This document shows, piece after piece, positions 23,043 through 36,286 of a DNA stretch of 64,000 nucleotides. A program made the position numbers and the translations under genes. The DNA is from Dastarcus helophoroides (Eukaryota; Arthropoda; Insecta; Coleoptera; Bothrideridae). Numbering within the stretch: the stretch's first letter is position 1; the number at the start of each line of letters is the position of its first letter. The stretch is taken from NCBI GenBank assembly GCA_028583605.1, contig CM053328.1, positions 17,563,982-17,627,981 on the forward strand, in the 5' to 3' direction. The notes under the pieces are model-generated. The model had not been told where the DNA came from. It ran no database searches and worked only from the letters and a program-made list of their open reading frames with translations.

Positions 23043-24190
23043 CCGTGGCGTGATCTCCATGGAAGCTTTGCTTCGCTTACAAAATGAAAGGCTGCTAGTT
23101 TTTATTTTAGAAGGAAAAAATGGGAAACAAAAGGCCAAGAGAAGAGATATTTGAGTCATTTGTTTCTAACTCAAATTTCGAAATTCCTGCTTAGCGAAAT
23201 AAAACAAGGGCTGTGTGGCAAAATAATTTTTGAAAGGTATTCAATTTTTTAGCAAGATTTCGATTTTTCTCGACGTCTGGACTTTAAGCTGCTCCAGTTT
23301 TTCTTTGAAAATCGGACTATTTTCTCAAATTGTAAATTTAAGCTTGAAATTGGTTTCTTTTATTACGAATTTTAATTCGAGAGAAAATAATTTTTTGTCG
23401 AACAAGTTTTTTTCTAGCTAAAGGAAAAACCACGAAAAAAAAATAAATTTATTAAGAAAAATAACAAAAGTTTCAGTTTATTCTCAAAGTTTTGACCTTT
23501 TTATAGAAGGTTTGAAAATGTCAGCAAACAAATTAAATAAATATTAAAGATTTTACCCATAAAGTTTTCAAATTCAATAATTCAAGATTCTTTTTCTAGT
23601 TCCAAATAATTCTCGAAATTTCGACTACTTTTGAGATTACCTTAAATGTTGATTTCCTTTTTACAAATTTTGAGTTCCTCCCAAAATTCCAACTTTTCTT
23701 TTAAATTCAAATTTTAAATTTGAGAACATTTTTATAGCTTTTAGAATTGAAATGAAAATTTCGATTAAAAAAAAATAAACATGTTGAGAAAAGTTGCATT
23801 TATTTAAAAAAAATTACAAAATTCCAAGTTCAATTTTTAGTAACGTTTTGAAATTGCAACTTTAAATTTGAAATTTTTACTTTAATTTTGAAATTTATAT
23901 TTTAACGAAAATCAAAATCATTAATTTCACATTTTTGATCACTTTAATTTACACATTTCAATTTAAAACTTTGTTAATTACAAATTGCAATGTTTATGTC
24001 AAAATGTAGAAAAAGTTTGCTTTTTGGACAATGCGAAATTTCTTTAAATCTCGGATTTAAATTCAAATTTCGAGAAATATTTTTGTAGAAATTTCGAAGT
24101 ATTTTTGCCATTGTTACATTTCGACTTTAATGTGAAAATTTTAATTTTCCGATCAGCTTCCCCATTTAGAAAAAGTACGACACGCCACTG
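23043..24190. mobile_element. hAT element, diverged relative of the 27-kb copy
   Basis: It starts CCGTGGCGTGATCTCCATGG and ends CACGCCACTG, matching the ends of the element at 27058-28398. The presumed target duplications (CTGAAAAG and TGACGAAG) have drifted. The interior is mostly degenerate TCGAAATTTT-type repeats. No transposase is seen. Confidence 0.65.
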
Positions 24191-27057
24191 TGACGAAGTC
24201 ATGGGTAACAACTAGTTTATTTATATTTTTGTCAACATTGTGTACCAATAAATAGTGACTTCCCTCATATAATAAATATAGGCTAGTAAGTTGTTACTCC
24301 ATGCATTATTTATCATCGTTCACGTTGCATGAAAGTGCTCGTCGATGTTATTGCAATCGTCGAAAAATCAGCATCGAATTCGGACTTTTCGAAACGAGAG
24401 AACGTCAAAGATTTCGTTTGTTTTTACAAACTGTTATTTTTCCGGGCCGTGCCGCAGTTTTCCTTTGAAAAATGATTTCATTTCAAATTAACTTCATCTG
24501 CGCCCAAGATCAATATGGAATACGAGCCGAACCTATCAATAATTTAAAATAAGAACGTTCACAAAGAGTCCATACGTATATTAAGCTTTATTTTGTCGAA
24601 GAAAAAAAGTCGAAAATTGAGGTTTATTCGGGATCGTTCGATGTATACATTACATTCAAAAGAATTAAAATCTACCGTAGCAAAGCTAAACAATTTGGAC
24701 GACCTTAATCTAGATATCGATCTATTATAAAAACGAATTTTTAGTGATAGGCGTCCTAGAATTACGTCGAATATTATGCAATTTGTCACGTGGCGTCAGC
24801 ACAATTCAGTGGAATTAGATCAAAAAGACCTTAAAAGTACTAGTTAAATGCAATTTCGATTTAAAGCATGGTCAACGGCATCTTTCTAACAGGCAGTATT
24901 GCACAACTTTAATATATTCCATAATGTTTCGCAGAATCAGATTTATGTTAGTAATTGACCTACACTGTGCCATGTTTATATGCTCGTTTGACATGATTTT
25001 AAAAGAAGATTGCCTTACAACTGACAAGCTAAAATTTAGCGCATAAACTAAATTTAGCAACTTGACGTTTTTTCGAACCGCGAAATTGTTAAACATTTAT
25101 GTTCCAACAACAAAACTATTTTATCTATTTAGCGGAACTATGGTCAAATAAGAAATTTAAGTAAGTTGAATTCTATTACATTCTCGGAATACTCGCTAAA
25201 TAATAGTCGAAATACCTTTATCAAGGTCCGTCCACATTTGACGTAGGTCCGCTTTCATGAAGTTCCTACCGCTTATTACGGAACAACGGGGAACAGAGGT
25301 CTCTCGATTTTGAAATTCGATATACGAAGAAAGGAAACTTGACTTACGTTTCAAGTTTTGCGATAATAAATACGAATCGGGAAGAGGGCTGCAGATAACG
25401 ACAATTAACTGGTGTCGAGGGAAATTCTAAGCAAGAAATGTAATTAGTGTTTGGGATAGTTTCCTTGTTAGTGGAATACATTGGTGATAAATTCTCTGTA
25501 ATGTTTCGTTATTGAATTTTTAATTTAACAAAGAGACGGTATAAAAGGTAAAATTGACGAGAGAGGATGTAAATAGCGATTAATTTAATATTCCCCATTT
25601 GTAATTTGAGAATAAACCAAACAAGGTTTATTCATTTTATTAATAATTTTATTTTCATGTTTTATTCAAATGAATATTATTTCGCCTTTGGCAACTCCGA
25701 TACATGCGTTAAAACACGTGCCAGCTGCGAAATTCGATAAATCAAATCATTTTTTACTTTTATCTAATATTTTGCTAAAAAATGTTAAACTGAAACTAAT
25801 AGTAAACACCACAATATGGCCCTCTTTTTAATTCTATACTTTCATATAATTATTTTTTCCCGGCTACAATCGTGAAAAGTTAAGCTTCAAATTGTTCTTT
25901 AACATAGTCTTATCCGTCAAATATTATACTGACTAACCATGGAAATCTTCATAATCTCAGATTTATAGTATGCATTTAATTATTAACGGAAAAAATCCAT
26001 CTTAACGATTGTACAGTATACAGATGCGTACAAAAAAAGTCAAAACTTTCACAACAAACTTTATTTCAAAAACATTCAACATATTTTACAATGATCGCTT
26101 AACTCGCCCAATAACTATGTCATGATTTTTTTATTAAAGAATAGTTCGAAATTCTCAAAATATACTCAAGAATTAGAATATAAAAATTCGTAAAACTTAT
26201 TAAACTAAAATATAATCAAATATATATACAATCGATACTGAATATCACAGATTTTAGAAAGTAACTTTGGGCAACAACACCAACAAAATTAAAAACAACG
26301 AACGTCGTTTGTGACTTTCCATTATTACAACTTCATCTTGGACTCAGTCAGTCTTTAGTTATCCTAGGCCTTTGGCAAAATCAAAACATGACGTATCGGT
26401 AACGCTTTCCGTTTTGCGAGTTCATATTTTCCAAAATATGCCTGAAGATCATGAAGAATATGACGAAACCGAAACATACATTGAGTCCGAATATGAAGAC
26501 GTAGTAGGTAACGTTGCTCAAGGTTTTCTCGTAAGCGCATTTAATTCCATACCTCATGGTAAGGAGCTGAAACAAAAAAAAACTTAGGACGACTGCGACA
26601 AATACTGAAAACTTTTGTATTTTTAAAATAAGTTAATATAACCGAATATTCGTAACTTATTTTGAAATCTTTTCGAATAAGAAACTTATAACATGGGATT
26701 TACATTTTTCTTGGAATCAAAGCTTTCATCTAATATAACTTCATTCCTTAGTGTCAGCGACAGAAACTTTGAAATTACATAATTTTGTAGGCAGCAATTT
26801 TAGGTTAATTAAATACATAAAAAACATAATATCGCCAAGAAAATCTTTTATCTACAAATTGTATCAATGAATTCGGCAAAACACTTCCTTATTTTAAAAT
26901 GAAAAGATGTTTTTTGTTTGTTTAAATTATGCGAATATATATTTAAAAGAATTATATAATGAACATGTTTCTAAAACGATTTTGCTTGGTAATTATTAAA
27001 ACGAGGGATCTACAGTATCTGTTTAAATTAATGCTTAAAATATGTACTTTCCCAGGC
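24191..27057. other. least repetitive part of the window; no identified gene
   Basis: No terminal repeats or element motifs are recognised here. Short open frames with ordinary composition occur at 24329-24475 (48 codons, plus) and 26372-26587 (plus), but none resembles a known family. It could be intron or intergenic host DNA, or decayed elements. Confidence 0.35.
26372..26587 (+). CDS. unrecognised 71-codon open frame
   Basis: The product is acidic in the middle (EDHEEYDETETYIESEYEDV) and ends in lysines. No family is recognised, no signal peptide is seen and there is no clear splice or polyadenylation context. An antisense frame of similar length exists, so chance is quite possible. Recorded only because the composition differs from the surrounding AT-rich frames. 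Confidence 0.15.
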   Translation: MAKSKHDVSVTLSVLRVHIFQNMPEDHEEYDETETYIESEYEDVVGNVAQGFLVSAFNSIPHGKELKQKKT

Positions 27058-28398
27058 CAGTGGCGTGTTCTCCATGGAAGCTAGGGAAGCACAGCTTCCC
27101 TTGTAAAAATGAAAAATATTACATATTTTATTATATTTATATAAATATAATTTCATTTTGAAACCCAGTTTCCATGCGACGTCTGTGAACAGTATTTATT
27201 TAGTGTCCTAAACAATGCTTTCACTGATTCACGCCACCCGTCGAAACTCTATATCGCATCGAATACACTCGATGAGCTGTCGGAACACCATATTACAGTC
27301 TTTCATTCAGATCCAATGGGAAATATGCTTGCCCCGGCTAAACGTGCCTTATGATATGAATTTGTGTTATTTGTTATTCAGAAATTGATTATGAGACCTA
27401 TTATGGTGCAAAAGTTTTAAATAATAACTAGTAAATACTTATTAACTGACTTTTTGACAAATAGTGCCACTTTATAGCGTTGAAGTGTGTTTGGCGCAAC
27501 TTCAGGCCACATTTAGTAGATTGGAAGGCAGTATGACGTTAATGAAAAATGGATTTTAAAATTTAAATTTTGAAGAAAAAATTCTCCTTATTTCGAAAGC
27601 TAGATAAACTCTTGCAATACCAAATTTAATAAATCGGTGTAAATTACATATTAGACATTTGTAACCCAAAAACTACAAAAAATGTATAATACAAAATCTC
27701 TTTTAATTTGTTGGTATGCCTTCTGTTTACAAAGGAAAATAATTTATAACCCAAGCATGGATTTTCTGATTATCCTGATTGTCGTTTTCCACACTTGTAG
27801 TTGTAGGTAAATTTGAATTCGAATTTGTCGCCACCTCGGAAGCGGGGATAGAGGGCGCGTCAAAAAAAAAACAGGCTCTCTCGTCGATCATCCTTTATAA
27901 AGGCAATAGTAAGAACGGAGGGAAAATAAAATCGTTTCAGAAAATACGCGGTTATTTTATTTATCTCCCCCTCCAAATAGTGTAGGTCAAAATAAATCTA
28001 ATTTTAGTGGCAAGCTGGCTTCTAAAAATCTGTACAAAAATGTGGACTTTTCTCGAGATTCTTAAGTAGCGTATTATCTTTTACTTTTCTCGCCACAAGT
28101 GCTATTAAAAAACGAAATTTTTCAGCCATAAAACGGATTAAAAATTTTATTAGAAATTTACTAGACAAGAAAGACTTTCCAATTTGGCGATGACCCTTCA
28201 AAATATTTCTGCAAAACAAAAATTTTATGATGATGTAATTGATAAATTTTCAAATTGAAGTAGAAGATTCCCCCTAATATTAAATAAAGCAGGACTTTAT
28301 TTATTTTGTAATATTAAAAAATAAATTTCGTCTATGGCGTATTTGCTGTTTCTTTTCTGACCAGCTTTCCCATTTATAAAACGCAAGCCACGCCACTG
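27058..28398. mobile_element. hAT element with 8-bp target duplication
   Basis: The ends CAGTGGCGTG and CACGCCACTG are perfect inverses. TCCCAGGC (27050-27057) and TCCCAGGT (28399-28406) match at 7 of 8 bases. Just inside the left end is a second inverted pair, GGAAGCTAGGGAAGC ... GCTTCCC. It is 1341 bp long. Its family also includes 23043-24190. No transposase domain is recognised, so it is probably non-autonomous or strongly decayed. Confidence 0.85.
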
Positions 28399-28399
28399 T

Positions 28400-28899
28400 C
28401 CCAGGTAGAAATGAAATAATAAAATGTTTAAGTGATTGTTGTGGTAAAATTGCAATAATTACTTTGCGTAAATGGTTAACTTATCAAGACAATAAAAGAA
28501 ACATGTCTCGATAAAAATACATATAAGAAAAAAATACATGGTAATGTACAACTAAAATCCCGAACAAAGAATCCTTAGGCTTTATTCTAATATATAAACC
28601 AATAAATTTAGAGGGTTGCATTATTATAGTCTAATTGTAAGTCATATACTATTTGCAGAACGAAGAGGCGATTATTGTTATTAAGAGCGAAGGAATAATA
28701 AACAGATATATTTTAATATAAACTACCCCTAACTAATCAATTTTAACGAGTTCTCGCAATATGATATATCAATAAATTAACCAAAAAACAGGAGGTGCTT
28801 TAAAGCTGCACCATTCGTTCTAAGAATAAATCTACAATTAATTTGTTTTTTTTTTAATGTAAAACGGATCCTGCTCCACGAGACTATAGATTTAACATT
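28400..28899. other. AT-rich, no recognised feature
   Basis: No coding or repeat structure is supported. Confidence 0.4.
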
Positions 28900-29150
28900 T
28901 TTGATGCATTGAACTCCGTCTACGAATCACGCTTTGTTGGATATGACTGTCCAGAGATAGTGGAATTTACCGGTTCCATGCAGCCCAGATCTGAATCTTT
29001 GCGATTGCTTTTTGTAGGATTACATTAACCATAAAATGTATGCTCAGCATTTAATGCTGTCATTTTTTTCTGCTATTTTGGGGACTAACCGTAAGCTGCT
29101 TAAACATTTTTGGGTAATTTTTGCAGGCGTATCGCTTCTGATTACAATGA
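28900..29150 (+). pseudogene. mariner/Tc1-like transposase, C-terminal DDE remnant
   Basis: Two frames read FDALNSVYESRFVGYD and then, after a shift, CSPDLNLCDCFL, a stop, DYINHKMYAQH. The pattern '..pRSPDLnP.DFFLWgy.k..vYa' is the third catalytic block of a Tc1/mariner-class transposase common in insect genomes, with the final Asp (CD) present. The tryptophan of FLW is a stop. Nothing upstream of the block is recognised. It is a decayed fragment. Confidence 0.55.
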
Positions 29151-30340
29151 GTATGGAATCCATGCATCCATGCATATACCGTGTTTAAATGTTGCTAAGA
29201 AAAAATATTCATTAAATCAAATGCATATTTTTAGCAATCTGTCCACATTTAATATGATTTATAACCTTATATCTTAAGTTATGATGCATTTACCATATAT
29301 TAAAAAATAGCATATGACCCTCGGGTATAAATGCCTTTTAAGCACTTGCCACGGTAAAAAGCCGGTTTATGCACATTGGTATCATAATACACTATTGTGT
29401 CTTAAAAAAAAATTTCTTCAAAAATATTTTCCTTCACCCAACACATCATAATTATAAATAGTATATTAAATAAAATATTACCTCGAAAGAATCAGACTGT
29501 TTCATGGCAGAGTTATTTTTATAACAACAACTAACAATAACACAAAAACCGATGAAAACTGGACGCATCCGATGTAATAATCAATCGATGATTTTAAGTT
29601 GAGGAACTAATTGAAATAATTTCTTAACATTATTTTGCGAGGTTTTAATACATATTGAATTTTCGTACATTTACATTTCGAGTCAAACCACTTCATTATA
29701 CACGGTAATCGCTTAATTAATCGGAAAATTATCATCACTTACATAAATCTGACACGAGGATGCATACATAGTGTAATCTCAGAAGAGATTTATGCCTGAA
29801 GCACGCGTTTAAATATCTATCGCAAAATTGAAGAACAGTTTTGATATCCGTTCTCCATTCTGCTGTGTTTTTGTTGCTGAGAAAAAAGCTTCATAATTCA
29901 ATACTCGGATTGAGAAAATCTAGGAGTTACAATTGCCATTATTCCCAGTATGACTAGAGGGGACAATGAGATAGTCCGAGATGCTTATTGCACACCTCCA
30001 CCAAAACTCGACATTTCTTTATATCTCGGGTAACAAAAGCAGATAGAAGACAAGAGATTTCTCTAATAATAAGTAATGATACAATTTGCCGAATTTTAAA
30101 ATTACTATCGAACTATCAACTTCAAAATTCGCCACTAGAAAACCACTTTTATCTCCATCCATTACTCAGTTTGTACAGGGCGATTCACTATGAATTATCC
30201 GATTTCGACTCTATCCTTATCTTGATAAATAATTAATATATACAGGATGCCTTAAGATGTTCTAAACAGTTGACATATCAGTTAGTTGATAAGATAGAGA
30301 TTAATGAAAATCTTTTTGAAATGACATCAATTAATTTATT
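29151..30340. other. no identified gene; short MITE-like ends
   Basis: 'tacagggcgattcacta' near 30175 and 'tatacaggatgccttaa' near 30240 look like MITE ends. Frames here are short and unrecognised. Confidence 0.35.
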
Positions 30341-30349
30341 ATTATACGT

Positions 30350-30750
30350 TCCCAAAATGTTGGTGGTTGCTGGCAGCCCGTTTTTTTTTTCAAATTGGAC
30401 TTTCTACTTTTCCGCTAAGAAAGTTTATTATGAATACAGCTATGTGTAGTACTTGATGTAATTGAAATGACGTGGTCCCGCTAAAAAAATTATAATAATA
30501 GTTGAATATGCAATGTATCTCACGATATCTTACGTTAACGTAGTTAGATGAAAGAAAAGAGCGAGGTCGAAAGAAAAACCAAAAAACAGTTGTAAAGGGA
30601 TCAATGGATTTATTATAATGCGTCTTCAAAACTGTGGCGGTTACTACCACCGGTAAGAAACCATTCTCCACCCCCTTTTTTTTTCAAATTACACCCCCAC
30701 TTTTTTCGCTGAAAGTGAATCTTCACTTCAGCCATATACAGATTAGGAAA
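30350..30750 (+). repeat. short dispersed repeat, two copies here and one inverted at 37.5 kb
   Basis: 'ggtggttgctggcag..ccg' plus TTTTTTTTTCAAATT and 'cttttccgct.agaaagt' near 30360-30430 recur at 30630-30720 (TTTTTTTTCAAATTACACCC, 'ttcgctgaaagtg') and, in reverse, near 37500-37640. The family is not identified. Confidence 0.5.
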
Positions 30751-31039
30751 GTTGAACAATGTTTATAGGGAGAATATAATGGAAGATTTAACATTGAGAG
30801 CGTATCGCTGAGATAGACGGCCGGGCCTTGTATTCTCCCACACCGACCGAACCAATTGAACGGAGATCAAGCGGACAATCGGTGACAGTGGAAATGTCAG
30901 TACTCTTAGATGTGTTATTACTGAGATTAGCACACAATTTTATTACGATTTGCATTATCTTCATGTTGATTTAATTAACGTTTTGTGCTCTCTAAGGGGA
31001 AATACTAACTGGTATTTTAAACATGTAAATCATAATAAC

Positions 31040-34000
31040 CAGAGCTTCGAACCGCTATGTTTTTCGTTCCGGTTTTCGGTTTTCGTTCCGGCAAAAAAAT
31101 TACATCGGTTCAGATTCGATTTTTGTTCCGACAAAAATAACGTTTTTTTTTTGGTTTTCGGTTTTCGGTTCAGTTCCAAGTACTCATTTTTTGATTTTTA
31201 AAAGTCGTTAAAAATTGATTTTTGGACATAATTTAGAAAATGTGATGTCTTTTTTATTTTAATATTACAACCTTGCCTAAAATTAAAAGAAAATATTTTA
31301 TATTTTTTAAGTTTAAAATTTTCATGGTGAAACTCTGAGTTTTTAGTTCAATTTGAGTTCAAATTTTTACTAAACTTTATAAAAAACTAAATCGGAATTT
31401 CGAGTTTAGATATTTCAAATTTAAACTTAGAATCTTCATAAAAAACCTAAATTATATACCGTAGAATTGCAAACTTCTAGAATATACGAACTTTGGCGAT
31501 TTAAATCGAAAATTTAAAAGACCTTTTTCTTCCATAATTTTGGTTCTCTATCGAAGTTTTGACTTTGATTCGTTTTTTCTAATAAAATTGATTTTTACTG
31601 TTTCGACTGTGTTTTCTAGAACTGTCGATTAAAAAGATAAAATTAAAAAAATAATTTATTTCAAAAAAGAGTTTTCAAATTTTCTACCCTAATTCAGTCT
31701 TGACTTTAAACCCAAATATGCGATTTTGTTCATGAAAATGTTGCTGAAAACTTTAAAATTTCTAGAAAAAGTAAAATTTTTCAAAAGTTTTGTTTAATGT
31801 ATTTAGCTTTTTTCGATATTTTAACTTTTTTCTTTTGTAGTTTTAAATTTAAATTTGTAGATACTTTTCATTATTAATTTTTCTAAAATTTCGACTTTAA
31901 ACAAAATTTAGTCTTTCTCTCTCTCTCTTTCTCTAGCAACCTCTTAACCCTTTTTATCGACATGTTGACTTTTTTTCTTTAAATAATTAAATGTCTATAA
32001 AGACATTTTTCTCGAAATTATGAGTTGAGACTTGAATTATAAGAAATTGACAAATGTAAATTTAAATTTGGAATAGTTTTTTAATCTTTCTTGGTTTCGC
32101 GCGCAAGATTCGTATTTCAATTTTTAAAGATAACCAAGGACCAGTCCGTTCCACCAAAAAAAATAATTTGAAAACGATGTTCAAAAAAGCCCAGCTTTTG
32201 AAGGAAGTTGAAATTGTCATGAAAATCGGAATTTTTAAGAGATTTTGAAAAGACACGGAGATTTTAAAAAAGGGTCCAACAAAGGTTCAGATGTTCAAAT
32301 AGAAAATTTTTTAAACCTATATTTTCAAAAGACAAATCGAAATATAAAGAGAGAGTCGAAGTTTGAAAAAATATAGAACTTCTCAAATATTCTACTTTTC
32401 GAAAGGCGCTGTTTTCAAAACAATCTCCATATTTTCAAAAAAATCAAAGCTTCGAGGTTAGTCAAATAATTTAAAATTAATTCGTAATGTTTCAATAAAG
32501 TCAAGATTTTTAGCGAAACTCGAAGCTTTCAAAAAATCATAATTTTGAACAGATCGAATTTTCAAAATAGCCGAAATTTTGAAGGAAGCTGAAATAGTCA
32601 TAGAAATGAAGTTTAAAAAAAAAAACTCGACGTTTTTCCAAAAAATTCAAAATTTCCGAAAAAGAACCGATTTTTTTTTAAATTATCAAAGGTCCTAATT
32701 TTTAGAAAATGGAGAAATTTTGGAAAAGTCAGAGATTACAAAAAAAAGTTATGATTTTCAACAAAGATCCAAATTTTCAAATAAAGAATATTTTAAAACT
32801 AGTTTTTGAAAAGACAAAATGTTCACGCAGTTAAAATATCAAGAAAAAGTGAAATTTTGAAAAAAAATATAGAAATTTTCAAATATTCATTCATATTTTA
32901 AAAGTCGTTTTAAAAAAAAGTTCATATTTTCAAAAAAAATCGAAAATTTGAAAGTCAAAAATTTTAAAATGAATTCGTAATTTTTCAATAATATCGAGAT
33001 TCTTTACGAAAGTCTAAACTTTCAAAAAAGCAGAATTTCAAGAAAATCACAATTTTGAATACATGGAATTTTCAAAAAAGCTGAAATTTTGAAAAATGTT
33101 GAAATTGTAAAAATCAAAATTTTTCAAAACGTGCCAAATTTTCTAAAAATTTCCAAATTTTGAAAAAGTCGAAGTTTTCAAAAATTCGAAATTAAGGAAA
33201 AGTGGAATTTAAAATTAAATAGTTAAAAAAAGATCGAATTCCTCAAAAAAAATCAAAATCTTGAAAAAAGTCAAATTTTTAAAAAAAAGGAAATTTTGAA
33301 TGAAAGTTGAAATTGTCAAAAATCGAAAGTTAAAAAACCAAATTTTCACAAAAGTCCAAATTTTTAATTACTAAAATAGGTTATGATTTATAAAAAAATT
33401 AAACATATCAAAAAAAATTTCGAATTTAAAAGTCAAAGCTAGACATTTTTAGAGAGAGCCGAAACTTTTAAAAAGTTTTCAATATTTAGATTCTAAAAAG
33501 GTCAGAGCCAACATTTCAAAATTTAAAACTTAAACGATTAAAATTGTTAATGAAAGTCGAAATTATTAAAAGATCGTAATTTTTAGAAAATAAAGAAATT
33601 TTGAAAAAAGTCGGGGATTTTAAAAAATGTTTAGATTTTCAATTAAGGTCCAAATTCTTATATAAAGAATTTTTTAAAGCTACATTTTCAAAGAACTAAA
33701 CGTTCAAAAGTTCGAAATATCAAAAAAGAGTAAAATTTCCAAAAAATATAGAGATTTTCAAATATTCAACATTTCTAAAGACGCCGTTTTGAAAAAAAAA
33801 AATATTTTCAAAAAAATCTAAATTTTGAAATAGGTCTTAAATTTTTAAAATAAATTCATAATTTTTCAACGAAGTCGAGATTTTTAACGAACGTTGAAAT
33901 TCTCAAAAAAAAACAAAACTTCAAGAAGATCGTAATTTTGAATAGATGGAAATTTCAAAATAGCCGAAATTTTGAAGGAAGCTAAACTTGTCATGGAAAA

Positions 34001-35792
34001 CGAATTTTTTAAAAAAATCAGCAATTTTCCAAAAAAGTTAAAGTTTTCGAAGAGAAGCTGAATTTTTCAAAAAACTGCCAAATTTTCTAAAAAAAATCCA
34101 AATTTTTAAAAATTGGAAGTTTTCAAAAAATTTGAAATTAAGAAAAGGTCCAATTTTGAAAATAGGTAGTTTCAAAGAGTCGAATTCTTTAAAAAAAAAG
34201 AAATCTTTAAAAAAAGCTAAAATCTGGAAAAAAGGTCAAATTTTAAAAAAAGGGAAATTTCAGGACTCGAAATTTTGGGATTAATTTTGAAAAATCGTTT
34301 GTCAAAAATTAAGTTTGTTTTTCCTCAAAATTTAAACTTTATCAAAAATGTTGTCTTTTTTCTTGAAATTTGAATACTCTCTCGAGATTCTGAATATAAA
34401 TATTCAAAATAAAAATTAACATAACATTTTTAAATTCAGGGTAGCACTTTTGCGTTTGAAGTCTGCCTTCTGCTAACATTTTGAGCAAAAATTTGAAATT
34501 TTTAATGGAAATGTAAATTCTAACAATAAAAGTAAAAAAATTCACAAAAAGTGTAATTTGAGTTATTTCTAAAGTTCAATTTTCTATGAAAAAATTAAAA
34601 TTTTAAGATCAACAACAAATTTTTAATTTTAAAGACGAAATTTTGTGAAATTTGTGAAAAAATTTAACATTTTTAAAATAGATTTTTGACACAAAAGTTC
34701 AAGTATCAAAGAGCAATTACATAATATTTAAGAGAACACACAATTTTGACTTCTAAATTCTAAACAAATCATAGTGTTGTGGCTTGAGGAAAAAATCAAA
34801 GCTTTCAGAATAAAAATTACTATTTTAACGTAAGCAAAATTGTTGCAACTTTAAGTTATACATTTTCTAACATGTCACCATTAAAAGTTTATTGTAAAAA
34901 CTTCAACCCTAATGCCAAGATCCCGGCTTTAAATTGGAATATCATGTTGGATTTTTTGCTAAAATTTTGTCTTGAAATTTAAAAATTTTTAGGGTAAATT
35001 TGAAACTGCGAGATTTTAGCGAAAATTTTGAGAAAAAATTATATTTTGGAATTTTTGGAAGATTTAGGAAGTCGGCAGCAGGAATTTAAATTTGGGATTT
35101 TGAAAACAAATTGACTTACTAAAATCAAAGTGGAATTTGAAGGAAAAAAATTTACGAAAAATCGAAAATATGATTAATAATTCCAAAAAATAGAGGTATC
35201 AAATTAAGAAAAGAAAATTGAAAGTCAAAGAAAGAATTTTTTAAAAAAAGATTCCAAAAAAATTTCTAGAAAAACTCGAATTTGCAAAAAAATTGTAAGG
35301 AAACCCGAGCTTCTCTAGCTTCAATGAAAAACATGTTACTATTTATTCCAAAAATACAACAGAGGAAATTTTTTTCATTTTAAATTCGAAACTTTAGAAG
35401 AAGAAGAGAAATATTTCGAGTAATTTCCAGATAAAAATCCAAATTTCAAGGAAAAGTTGAAAATCTTGATAAAAGATTCAAGTTAAAACTTAAAATTTTT
35501 ATTTGGGTGGAAAATGTGAAAATTGTGTGTTTCTATCTAATCTAATCAGAAATGAGAGATGAAGATGAGATGAAAGTTGCATGGAATTGTGTACAATTTT
35601 GAAATAAAAATTGAAATTTCAAAAAAAATTCCAATCTTAAGTATAAAATAAAAAATATTTTAAGTATATAAATTCGACGAACCGAAATAAACCGATATTT
35701 TTTTTCGGTTTCGTTCCCGTTTTCGTTCTGACGAAAATAACGGTTTTTTTTTTCGGTTTTCGGTTTCGGTTCAGTTTCGGTTCGAAGCCCTG
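31040..35792. mobile_element. 4.75-kb element with hAT-like ends and a cryptic-repeat interior
   Basis: The ends are CAGAGCTTCGAACC and GGTTCGAAGCCCTG, inverse with one mismatch. ATAATAAC (31032-31039) and ATATTAAC (35793-35800) match at 7 of 8 bases, as for hAT. Just inside both ends lie TTTTCGGTTTTCGGTTTCG-type repeats in the same orientation. The interior (about 31.2-35.6 kb) is an unbroken field of degenerate 'tttgaaaaagtcgaaattttc' words with no open frame longer than expected by chance, plus a Penelope tail at 32076-32160. This is far longer than usual for a non-autonomous element. The boundary call rests on the ends and the duplication. Confidence 0.75.
32076..32160 (+). mobile_element. 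Penelope-like 3' end fragment
   Basis: TTTTTTAATCTTTCTTGG, 'caagattcgtatttcaattttt' in shortened form, and AAGATAACCAAGGACCAG followed by 'ttccacca' match the other tails. It is the extreme 3' end only, inserted in the cryptic-repeat field, and it lacks the ribozyme-like part. Confidence 0.8.
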
Positions 35793-35803
35793 ATATTAAC
35801 TGT

Positions 35804-35835
35804 CCACCCGGGCGAAGCTGGGGGAGGTTGCTAGT
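35804..35835 (+). mobile_element. Helitron-like 3' terminus
   Basis: A CCCGGGCGAAGCTGGG hairpin is followed a few bases later by CTAG and a T, the usual Helitron 3' end (hairpin, then CTRR before the target T). The rest of the element should lie upstream of 31040, because the 4.75-kb element inserted 11 bp before this end. Its 5' end was not found. Confidence 0.55.
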
Positions 35836-36286
35836 ATGTGTTTTCGTTGTAAATCTAACTAATTACCCACTTTTCAATTGGTTAGATTAGTTTTTTAATT
35901 GAGGTTTACCACATGCTTAGTCTGAGAGTTATTTCTTCGAATTATAATCGAAGTGATTATTTAATAAGACTTTGATATTATGCCTTGTCTGTATAAGTTT
36001 CTATAAATGACCTTATGCTGTCTGTACTTTTCATGTAACAAACGATTATACAGCAACGTAATTCTTGTTACTTTGCCATTATTACAACTGACCCCAATAA
36101 CTATTACAATCGCTTTAGGTATGGGGGTAGGTCGAAATAATTTTTTGTATATATTTTTATGTTGCAAATATCACCATGTTAAGGTTCAACCAAGACATAT
36201 CGTCAAGTTCACAGAGATAAAAATGTTATTTTAGAAAGCGATTTTCTCGAAAATATTTCAATCGTCCCCTGGTCTGCTCTACTATA
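35836..36286. other. no recognised feature
   Basis: AT-rich. The frames at 35961 (minus) and 36007 (plus) overlap on opposite strands and are not recognised. Confidence 0.35.

Noticed and set aside
24329..25110. Endogenous viral or gag-like frames
   Set aside because: Short frames look less AT-biased but match no family I can name and are interrupted by stops.
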